A DNA stretch of 10,578 nt from Flavisolibacter sp. (GTDB lineage: Bacteria > Bacteroidota > Bacteroidia > Chitinophagales > Chitinophagaceae), in assembly GCA_013695175.1 (NCBI GenBank), contig JACDAZ010000411.1, positions 1 to 10,578 on the forward strand, written 5' to 3'. This document shows positions 1 through 9,300 of the stretch, one piece after another (within the stretch, counting starts at the first letter, position 1; each line of letters starts with the position of its first letter). The position numbers were made by a program, and so were the translations under genes. Below the pieces are notes generated by a model, which searched no databases, was not told where the DNA came from, and was given only the letters and a program-made list of their open reading frames with translations.

Positions 1-95
1 AAGAAAACTTCAGTATTACTTTTTAGATTAAAAATAGAATCAACCCCCGCTTCTGCAAGTAATATAAATGATATAATGAATAAAATAATTCGCAT
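1..95 (-). CDS. N-terminal fragment of a probable exported protein
   Basis: An ATG read on the minus strand from position 95 opens a frame with no stop through to the left edge, giving 31 residues. It begins MRIILF and has one basic residue followed by a continuous hydrophobic stretch at about residues 3-13, then Ala-Glu-Ala and a polar sequence. This is the shape of a Sec signal peptide, with possible cleavage near residue 16. A promoter-like TAATTTTG lies just upstream on the same strand, which supports a real gene start, though the leader would be very short. The protein cannot be identified from so few residues. The gene is divergent from gldA. Confidence 0.5.
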   Translation of the reverse strand, partial: MRIILFIISFILLAEAGVDSIFNLKSNTEVF

Positions 96-105
96 GAAAG
101 GGGCA

Positions 106-136
106 CAAAATTACCGAAACCATTCCACATGATAAA
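106..136 (-). promoter_or_regulatory. Candidate Bacteroidota-type promoter for the leftward gene
   Basis: On the minus strand TAATTTTG (113 down to 106) matches the Bacteroidota -7 consensus TAnnTTTG exactly. A TTTA, one mismatch from the -33 box TTTG, sits 19 bp further upstream, within the usual spacing. The box ends about 10 bp before the ATG at 95, so the leader would be very short. No transcript data support it. Confidence 0.4.
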
Positions 137-151
137 GCTATGAACATAAAT

Positions 152-175
152 TAAATTTGATTATCTGTAGGTTTG
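152..175 (+). promoter_or_regulatory. Two candidate -7 boxes upstream of gldA
   Basis: Both TAAATTTG (152-159) and TAGGTTTG (168-175) match TAnnTTTG. The first would leave a leader of roughly 15 nt before the ATG at 181. The second ends 5 nt before the ATG and would give a nearly leaderless message. Neither has a convincing TTTG -33 box at 19-21 bp, so in AT-rich DNA one or both may be chance matches. Confidence 0.4.
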
Positions 176-180
176 CAATT

Positions 181-2417
<2,237 letters not shown>

Positions 2418-2454
2418 ACATGTATAATCGCTGGTATTTCAGGTTCTGTTTAAT

Positions 2455-2462
2455 TATCTTCG
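2455..2462 (+). promoter_or_regulatory. Candidate -7 box upstream of the ftsB-like gene
   Basis: TATCTTCG matches TAnnTTTG at all but one position and lies 18 nt before the TTG start at 2481. A closely similar TATCTTAG precedes nth, suggesting a local variant of the box. No clear -33 element is visible at the right spacing. Confidence 0.4.
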
Positions 2463-2480
2463 TCACATAACGTTAATCAC

Positions 2481-2786
2481 TTGCAGTTACTTTCCTTTAT
2501 TCCATCAATATTTCGCAATAAGTTCATGATAGCAGCCATAGCTTTTGTAGTGTGGATGCTTTTTTTTGACAGAAACGATTTTTTTCAACAACAGCAAAGG
2601 CGAACTGAATTAAAGCAACTAAAAGAAGGAAAACAATATTTTCAGGAGCAGATAGAACAGGAGCAGCAGCTAGCTGATGAATTAAAAAATAATCCCGCTT
2701 CTATTGAAAAATTTGCCAGGGAAAAGTACCTGATGAAAAAAGATAATGAAGATCTTTTTCTTATTCAACCTTCTGAAAACAGGTAA
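2481..2786 (+). CDS. ftsB: FtsB/DivIC-family septum formation initiator, TTG start
   Basis: This small bitopic membrane protein of 101 residues has the FtsB/DivIC layout. A short basic N-terminus leads to one membrane segment at about residues 14-29 ending WMLFFDRND. A Gln/Glu/Lys-rich coiled coil follows at about 35-70, then the conserved tail FAREKYLMKKDNEDLF (78-93). In characterised bacteria such proteins join FtsL and FtsQ/DivIB in the periplasm and activate septal wall synthesis. I chose TTG 2481 because the N-terminal LLSFIPSIFRNKF resembles the start of Bacteroidota relatives, and because the only other nearby start, ATG 2526 (residue 16), would leave almost nothing before the membrane segment. 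An in-frame stop at 2451 rules out a much longer form. FtsB and DivIC cannot be told apart by sequence here, so the symbol names the family. T8 and T7 runs occur around the membrane segment. Confidence 0.87.
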   Translation: MQLLSFIPSIFRNKFMIAAIAFVVWMLFFDRNDFFQQQQRRTELKQLKEGKQYFQEQIEQEQQLADELKNNPASIEKFAREKYLMKKDNEDLFLIQPSENR

Positions 2787-2803
2787 ATCGTAAAAATCAC
2801 ACA

Positions 2804-2881
2804 ATATCCTTTAATGACCTGCGTTTATTATGCGGACCAATCAATCGTACCTTATCATTATTTAAGGACTTTAAAGGATAT
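2804..2881 (+). repeat. Imperfect 17-bp inverted repeat flanking a 44-nt loop
   Basis: The left arm ATATCCTTTAATGACCT (2804-2820) and right arm AGGACTTTAAAGGATAT (2865-2881) are complementary at 15 of 17 positions, with the outer 11 bp perfect. The pair fills most of the 98 bp gap between the ftsB-like gene and the small hypothetical gene. The right arm contains AAAGGA, the likely ribosome binding site of the latter. A competing short hairpin CCTTA/TAAGG (2850-2854 with 2863-2867, 8-nt loop) overlaps the inner end of the right arm. No T-tract follows, so it does not look like an intrinsic terminator. A translational control element or a protein binding site are possibilities, and function is unknown. 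Confidence 0.6.
2873..2878 (+). promoter_or_regulatory. Ribosome binding site inside the inverted-repeat arm
   Basis: AAAGGA is a partial Shine-Dalgarno match placed 6 nt before ATG 2885. It is among the clearer such sites in the window, where most genes have little or none. It would be base-paired if the 2804-2881 stem formed in RNA. Confidence 0.5.
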
Positions 2882-2884
2882 AGA

Positions 2885-3115
2885 ATGACAAATTTTTCCC
2901 CTGAAGATTTAATTCTTTTTTTATATAAAGAATCATCACCTGAACTTACTATTGCAATTGAAGAAGCATTAATGAGCGACTGGACGCTTAATGAAAAGCT
3001 TGCTGTGTTAAAAGCATCTCATGAAAGATTGAATACTCTTATTGAATCGCCAAGAACAGCTACAGTTTTAAATATTTTGCGTTATGCAGATCAAACACAA
3101 CCTGTAAACTCTTAG
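2885..3115 (+). CDS. Small conserved-looking hypothetical protein
   Basis: This encodes a 76-residue acidic, largely helical-looking protein with no signal peptide, membrane segment or cysteine. It opens with FSPEDLILFLYKESSPE, followed by two predicted helical stretches (about 22-52) and a C-terminal segment SPRTATVLNILRYA (55-68). The first part resembles the short helical N-terminal module of some anti-sigma-like proteins, where a phrase of the type 'edLilylYgE.sPe' is seen, but the zinc-binding His/Cys residues of that family are absent, so I assign no function. I have an unverified impression of similar short genes beside nth in related genomes. It is preceded by an SD-like AAAGGA and the inverted repeat, and is followed 32 bp later by nth. 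Confidence 0.75.
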   Translation: MTNFSPEDLILFLYKESSPELTIAIEEALMSDWTLNEKLAVLKASHERLNTLIESPRTATVLNILRYADQTQPVNS

Positions 3116-3130
3116 CCTCTTTTCCTTTCC

Positions 3131-3138
3131 TATCTTAG
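3131..3138 (+). promoter_or_regulatory. Candidate -7 box upstream of nth
   Basis: TATCTTAG lies 9 nt before the ATG at 3148, within a pyrimidine-rich 32 bp gap. It differs from the box before the ftsB-like gene (TATCTTCG) at one position. No -33 box is recognisable, and read-through from the preceding gene is equally possible. Confidence 0.3.
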
Positions 3139-3147
3139 CGGTACACC

Positions 3148-3819
3148 ATGACCCGCAAAAGCCGTTTTGATTTTGTTATCAATTACTTTCAGGAAGTAAT
3201 GCCTGCACCTGAAACTGAACTTGAGTTTAAAAACCCTTACCAGTTATTAGTGGCCGTAATTTTATCTGCTCAATGCACAGATAAAAGAGTAAACATGACT
3301 TCTCCACTCCTTTTCCAAAAATTTCCTGATTTTACTTCATTAGCAAATGCAGAATATGAAAATGTTTTTGATGTCATTAAAAGCATTTCATTTCCAGGCA
3401 ATAAAAGCCGTCATTTAATAGGTATGGCTAAAAAGGTTATGGATGTTTTTAATGGAACCCTACCTATGACTGTGGAAGAATTAGTTCAATTGCCGGGAGT
3501 TGGCAGGAAAACAGCTAATGTTATAACTTCTGTCTTAGATAACCAGCCCAATATGGCTGTAGATACACATGTATTCAGGGTTTCAGCCCGGTTAGGTTTA
3601 ACCATAAAAGCCAAAACTCCTCTCCACACAGAAAAACAGCTTATTAAATATGTTCCCAAGGATGTGGTACCTAAATTTCACCATTGGCTTATTCTTCATG
3701 GCCGTTATATATGTATAGCCAGGACTCCCAGATGCAGAAAATGCGGATTACAAGCAGTATGTTTATACTTTCAGAAGGTGGTTTTAAAGTCAATACCCGC
3801 TTCTAAAGAGGAGCATTAG
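3148..3819 (+). CDS. nth: Endonuclease III (DNA glycosylase/AP lyase)
   Basis: This base-excision repair enzyme removes oxidised pyrimidines and cleaves abasic sites by a lyase reaction. The 223-residue protein has the normal family length. It shows the LLVAVILSAQCTDKRVN segment (33-49), helix-hairpin-helix LPGVGRKTANV (115-125) with catalytic Lys121, catalytic Asp139 in VDTHV, and an iron-sulfur loop with Cys189, Cys196, Cys199 and Cys205 in the standard C-x6-C-x2-C-x5-C spacing. The intact Lys plus Asp pair favours a bifunctional Nth enzyme over a MutY-type enzyme, and there is no C-terminal NUDIX domain. The ATG at 3148 gives the usual short N-terminus. It has no functional link to its neighbours that I can see. 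Confidence 0.96.
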   Translation: MTRKSRFDFVINYFQEVMPAPETELEFKNPYQLLVAVILSAQCTDKRVNMTSPLLFQKFPDFTSLANAEYENVFDVIKSISFPGNKSRHLIGMAKKVMDVFNGTLPMTVEELVQLPGVGRKTANVITSVLDNQPNMAVDTHVFRVSARLGLTIKAKTPLHTEKQLIKYVPKDVVPKFHHWLILHGRYICIARTPRCRKCGLQAVCLYFQKVVLKSIPASKEEH

Positions 3820-3837
3820 CTTTAACAGCTTTTAATC

Positions 3838-3883
3838 ACTGTTTTCCACAGTTTGGCTTAAGGGTTGATTATATATCCTAAGC
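3838..3883 (+). other. Two small hairpins between nth and the GAF-like gene
   Basis: The 104 bp gap holds ACTGT/ACAGT (3838-3842 with 3848-3852, 5-nt loop) and GCTTAAGG/CCTAAGC (3856-3863 with 3877-3883, one bulged base, 13-nt loop). Neither is followed by a proper T-tract, so terminator function for nth is doubtful. No promoter box close to consensus is clear before ATG 3924. Confidence 0.3.
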
Positions 3884-3923
3884 TAAGCAGGAGAATGCTT
3901 TCAAAACTTCTGTTTCTAAGTAT

Positions 3924-6308
3924 ATGCAAAATACACAACCCGTACAAAATGGCTTCAATAGCCTCCTTTCAATCAAACCATTGGTATCAGTACTAAGCCA
4001 AATGATTACTGAGGGTAAACCAGGTGCAAAAAATCTATATGATAGTTTAATAAAGAAAATAGAGCAAGAACCTGAACTATTAAACCCTATTAAGGACGTA
4101 TCTGTTTTATTACCACATAAAGAAGTTATTGAAACCCTTTTATCTACTATTTTTCCTCCAACAACAGTAGCAAATAATGGCATGTATGCCATCTCCTTCC
4201 CTTTTCGGTCGGACACCATTTTTGCTTCGCCGGCATTTAAAGAAGAATTTTTACCGGGAGGTTCTTATAGTATAACATTACCTGATTCAAAAACTAATTA
4301 CAGCATAGCAAAGGCTTCTTTAAGTTTAGCTTACAATATCATTTTAAAAAAATTCTATTCCTGGGATCTTGCCGCAGAAGCTTCTTCTGTACACAGAGTA
4401 AATGATACTGGTACCGGATTGGTCAGGTACCTGGATTTACATTTAAATGCGCGTTTTGTAGATGTTGAAATTATTAATAAAGATTTTGAATTACCGGCAA
4501 ATTATTCTGTAAATCAATCATTGAATGTAGATGAACTGAAAAAAACATTTCCTATTGAAAATTTTTTATTTACCGGAATAGTAGTTATCGAAGTTGAAGA
4601 TGTAACCAGCGAAGAAGCTATTTCTGAAATAAAAAATTCTTTACTGAATATAGATGCATTTTCAAATGTTACTGTGTTTGATGAACTTCAAAAACATATT
4701 CAGACTTTTTTGAGCATCAGCAATGTTAATGTAGGCATCACACCATTTTTTAAAATAAATGATATTTACTTATTCTCTGACATTCACTATAAAAACAGTA
4801 TTCTGTTTCAAAATAAAGAAGTCAAAAAAGATAAAGAATTTTATAGTGACTTATGCCAGGATTTTTTTAAAAAAACAAACGACCCACTTTTATTTCAAAA
4901 TCTTTCTGAACAACAAATCAAACAAAACAAATTGTTTGAAATATATTACCAGCAAGGTATAAGAAGCCTTATTCTTTGCCCCTTAAAATGTGATGATGGA
5001 AAACTGGTTGGTATATTAGAAATTGCAAGTGAAGAATCACAATTATTAAGGTATAAACATCTATCCAAAATTCTTTCAGCTATTCCGCTTTTTACGCTTG
5101 CAATGGAAAAAAGCATTGAAAATCTTGTATTGCAAATAGATAAAACTATTAAAGAGCATTTTACTGCTATTCAACCTGCAGTTGAATGGAAATTCACAGA
5201 AGCTGCTTTTCAATTTTTGCAGCGAAGGCTGGAATATGAAATGGCAAAACTTCCTTCTATAACTTTTTCAGATGTCTATCCATTATATGCTGCCATTGAT
5301 GTAAAAAATTCTTCCCTTGAACGAAATAATGCAATTCAATTAGACCTGCTGGCACAGTTAAATGAAGTGACCGATGTATTGGATGTATGCATTAGTAAAA
5401 TAAATTTCTCTTTATTAAAAGAAATAAGATACAAAGTTGAAAAATTTATTGTCGCTGCAAGTGATAATTTATTATCTGATGACGAACTTATAATTTATGA
5501 TTTTCTTGAAAAAGATGTCACATCACTTTTCAACCATCTTCACCAGACAAAACCTGAGTTACGCCCTTATATAGATACATATTATTCTTCCTTAGATCCC
5601 CAGAAAAATATCATTTATCATCACAGGAAAAACTATGAAGAAAGCATTACGCGAATAAATGATGCCCTGGACAGGTTAATGGATAAAGAACAGGCAATAG
5701 CACAACAGATATATCCTCATTATTTTGAAAGATATATCACCGATGGAATTGAATTCAATATTTATATTGGACAAAACCTGGCTCCGCATAAAGCTTTTAA
5801 CGAGATGTATGTAAATAATTTAAAGATGTGGCAGATAATGGTGTTGGCTAAAGCAGCACGCGTTACACATACTATGGAATCAAAGCTCGCCTTACCCATG
5901 CAAACAACACAATTAATATTAGCCCATTGCATTCCTCTCTCTATATCTTTTAGACGTAAAGAACGCAAATTTGATGTAGACGGTGCTTATAACATCAGGT
6001 ATGAAATTGTAAAGAAAAGGATAGATAAAGTACATATTAAAGATTCTGAAGAGCGATTAACTCAACCCGGTAAAATTGCAATAGTATATTCACAGCAAAA
6101 AGAATTGAATGAATACCTCGAATATATTGATTACCTGCAACACGAAGGCTGGTTAACAGGTGAACCGGAACACCTTGAACTTGAGGAGTTACAAGGCATC
6201 AGTGGTATGAAAGCCATTCGTATAGCCGTAAACATGGATGCTGAATCACCGGCAATAAAGCAAGTTGAACTTTCAAAACTTACTTCACAACAATTACTTA
6301 GAAAATAA
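3924..6308 (+). CDS. Large GAF-like domain protein of unknown function
   Basis: This encodes a 794-residue soluble protein with no signal peptide or membrane segment. Residues about 250-400 look like a GAF sensor domain. They include QGIRSLILCPLKCDDGKLVGILEIAS (344-369), the typical 'strand, turn with Gly, strand' end of a GAF fold, then a helix. Segments flanking it are also well structured. ITFSDVYPLYAAIDVKNSSLERNNAIQLD (446-474) and the C-terminal YNIRYEIVKKRIDKVHIKDSEERLTQPGKIAIVYS (689-723) look like conserved family blocks. A helix-rich region (about 480-600) lies between them. I see no kinase, cyclase, GGDEF, response-regulator or DNA-binding motif, so any output domain is unrecognised. 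Proteins of about this size annotated only as GAF-domain proteins occur in Bacteroidota, from memory and not checked. It converges on the minus-strand phosphoesterase gene with 12 bp between the stops. A T7A7 tract lies at 4862-4875. Confidence 0.78.
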   Translation: MQNTQPVQNGFNSLLSIKPLVSVLSQMITEGKPGAKNLYDSLIKKIEQEPELLNPIKDVSVLLPHKEVIETLLSTIFPPTTVANNGMYAISFPFRSDTIFASPAFKEEFLPGGSYSITLPDSKTNYSIAKASLSLAYNIILKKFYSWDLAAEASSVHRVNDTGTGLVRYLDLHLNARFVDVEIINKDFELPANYSVNQSLNVDELKKTFPIENFLFTGIVVIEVEDVTSEEAISEIKNSLLNIDAFSNVTVFDELQKHIQTFLSISNVNVGITPFFKINDIYLFSDIHYKNSILFQNKEVKKDKEFYSDLCQDFFKKTNDPLLFQNLSEQQIKQNKLFEIYYQQGIRSLILCPLKCDDGKLVGILEIASEESQLLRYKHLSKILSAIPLFTLAMEKSIENLVLQIDKTIKEHFTAIQPAVEWKFTEAAFQFLQRRLEYEMAKLPSITFSDVYPLYAAIDVKNSSLERNNAIQLDLLAQLNEVTDVLDVCISKINFSLLKEIRYKVEKFIVAASDNLLSDDELIIYDFLEKDVTSLFNHLHQTKPELRPYIDTYYSSLDPQKNIIYHHRKNYEESITRINDALDRLMDKEQAIAQQIYPHYFERYITDGIEFNIYIGQNLAPHKAFNEMYVNNLKMWQIMVLAKAARVTHTMESKLALPMQTTQLILAHCIPLSISFRRKERKFDVDGAYNIRYEIVKKRIDKVHIKDSEERLTQPGKIAIVYSQQKELNEYLEYIDYLQHEGWLTGEPEHLELEELQGISGMKAIRIAVNMDAESPAIKQVELSKLTSQQLLRK

Positions 6309-6320
6309 TTATTTGCTATT

Positions 6321-9300
6321 TTAAAATTGGAAACCAAAGGTTACCAGCGGCAATAATTTTTCTTCTTTAGACCTTGTAATGGCACCTGTAAGTACAAATC
6401 TTCTTACAGGGGCAAGCCATATTCCTCCGCCATTGCCTACATGCCAGTCGCTGGAGTTTTCTCCTTTCACCCAAACCCTTCCAACATCATTAAAAACAAA
6501 TAATCCAAATGAACCAGGAAATAAATATGTGCTAAAATCTGCTACTTTAAATCTGATTTCTGTATTATTAAACAACATGCTTTGCCCTGAGAAACGATCC
6601 CGCCTGTAACCTCTTAAATTATCCGGACCACTTAGTTTATATGCCTGCGGAAAATCAAAATCGCCCCAAATTTTTCCATAACCTAACCTGCTGGCCAATA
6701 CCAGGCGTGGCAATGAAAATAAACTTGCAAATACACGCATATCTACATTATATCTTAATTGGGTATTACTATAATTATTAAGTCCCACCAAAGGTTGAAG
6801 ATTCATTTCCAATAATGTACCACGCGTAGGTAATACAGGACTGTTTCTTGAATTAATAAGTAATTTAAATAAAGCACCCGCTGAAACTCTTGTTTTATAA
6901 AGCGTTGCTGAATCCAAACCATTAGTACTGGTTTCACCAACATAAAAATTCCTGTTATTACCATATTCTACTCTAAAGCTTTCAAAGCTGGGACCGTAAA
7001 AAACCTGCATCCACGATTGCATTTGCCTGCGCAGCAATACAGAAGCATTAATTACATTGTAACGCACTCTGTAATATTTTTCTGCCCCGGGTTTATCTTT
7101 ATCAAAATCACTTTCATTGCCCAGTCCAAAAAAATTAGTAACATTTACAGGTGCTCTGAAATCTCCATTTAATACAAGGTCATGATAACCCAATACTTTA
7201 ATAAACTCGCCCTGATACCTAAATCGAAAAGAAGAAGTACGAAGTGCATGGTGACCTGAAAAGAAATGGCGCGTACTGTAAGGCTCTTTTCTAAAACCTT
7301 GCTTTATAATCTGTGCCTGTGCACCCAGGAATAAACCATCATCCACATTATAAGCCAATGAAACACCTGGTATGAAAAAATCATACTTATAGCCAAGCCT
7401 GTTATACCTGTTTACATTGGGGTCTGCTGAAGTTTTATCTTTTAATCCAGGATTTCCACTGAATGTATTTTGTTCAAAAGAAGCATCATAAACCAAAACT
7501 TTTCCTCCTGTTCCTTCATTTTTAAATCCATCTTCACCCGGTCCGCCAATAATGCGGATTTTAATAGGGGAATCACCACCCTGAACAATAAAAACATCAT
7601 CGCCAGCCAGTCCATATAGTAGAATAACTTCAGTAACCTGAGGATCAAAAGTTCTGTCATAAATCGTAGAACTAATCTCTCCTTTTTTAGTTATTTTTCC
7701 TACTACAACTCTTACACTTCCATCGTTATTTTTTGTTATGGTAAATTGTTCATGCAGGTTAGAACCTACTACATTTACATCTTTAGCCAAAAACCTGTAG
7801 TAGGATAACATTTCATCTTTAAAATAAGATCTTCTCTCTTTTAAGGTGTTGGCAATATTATTCATGGCAAAGCCCTGAATTTCCTTTGGCTGTTTGCTTA
7901 GTCCTTCTTCAATAACATCATCGGTCATCTGCAATAAAAAGCTATCAATTTGTCTTGTCCAATCTTGTTCTGAAAGTTCGGTAAGAAAAAATCTATCAAA
8001 GTTTCGTGCGGGTCTGTTGAAAGTTTTTATATTTTTTGCTTTAACACCAAAACCTTGTAATTCAGGTACCAGCCATGGTTTTCGTGCAAACTTGGGAAGT
8101 ATGCCCTGGTTGGTATAAAAAACCTGGTCATGATCACGTGGAATGATATCATACAATTTGCCTTTCCCTGTATCTTTTGTTGACCATCTCCACTGGTCCT
8201 CATGCCTGTCAAAATCCATTACAAAATTATCAAGAAGCCGTGCCTGCAACACAGATTTTTGAATAACATGATCATCGTTGTCTTTTGCAAGGCGTAATAC
8301 CAATTCATCGGTGTTGTAAGTTTTACCAACATTTTCAGGCTCTCTTTCTTCCATTATTGCCATCATATTGGAAAATGTATTTCTAAAGCGTCCCAGCCTT
8401 TGATCATCGGGTATGTACACTAAACTCCGGCGTATTACGGGAAGTCCTGCGGCTCGTGCCAAAGGGGCAATTGATAAAGATCCATATGGGTAAGAAGCGG
8501 AAATTCCTTCTTCTACAATATCCCTGGCAAAAGTGTGCCTCATATCTGCAGGAATTGCTGCTTCAGGATATTTCTCAATTGAACGTAATACCCATGTTTT
8601 CCCTGTACTATCTTCTAATCTTAATGATTTGGTTTGCTTACCTCCACCTTGTCTTTCCGGAGTTAATCCACCCATTCTTGTTCCTAAATCTAAAACAGGC
8701 ACTGTTACAGGTTGAGTCCATTCTTTCCTGTAATTTTTACCAATAAGCATCCTGCTAAAGCCACTCCCTTTCAGCTTTGCATTTGCCGGAACAGTTACAT
8801 AATCAGCAAGGGCTTGAATACTATCTAAAGGTGGTGGTGGATCTTGTTGCTGAATATTTTTAATATGGGAAGAAAAAACGGGAGACGAAATATCTTTACT
8901 ATAAATATTATAAAATTTTACTTCTACTTTACCGCTTTCAGAAATTTCCATCAATGTAAATCCAGGTTGTACCTGTGCAAATAATACATCATCATTATTC
9001 CGCCTGGCTATACGTGATGTTTTAGCTCCTGAACCACTTACTATATAATAACTACTGTCCTTTTGTTTTAAAAGAAGTTGTAAACTGTGATCGTGTCCTG
9101 CAACAAAGATGTAATTGTTATATTTTTTCACTACATCTTCAATTGTTTTAGCCATAGTACGATAAGAAGGATGATTCACATCCTGGATATTACCGAAAAT
9201 TCCCCGCGCAATAGGATAAATAGAACCAATTACTGGCAAAGGAATATACAATCCCTTTACAGCATCAGCTAATGGAAAAATATGCTGTCGTAAAGTATAC

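Noticed and set aside
157..180. TTG at 157 as the gldA start, adding eight residues
   Set aside because: The extra residues do not match the GldA N-terminus and the region overlaps promoter-like boxes. ATG 181 gives the expected start.
4862..4875. T7A7 tract as a phase-variation or frameshift site
   Set aside because: The surrounding frame is intact and the tract encodes Phe-Phe-Lys-Lys. Such runs are common in this AT-rich sequence, and one sequence cannot show variation.
4759..4962. 67-residue plus-strand frame inside the GAF-like gene
   Set aside because: It is Lys/Phe/Ile-rich from AT-rich DNA in the wrong frame and has no family features. It is a shadow of the real gene.
6303..6314. 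Palindrome AAATAATTATTT across the convergent gene ends as a terminator
   Set aside because: It is a pure A/T palindrome with no loop and no stable stem, easily produced by chance at this base composition.
8456..8746. 96-residue plus-strand frame opposite the phosphoesterase gene
   Set aside because: It overlaps the strongly supported central domain on the other strand, lies among several overlapping frames, and has no recognisable motif.
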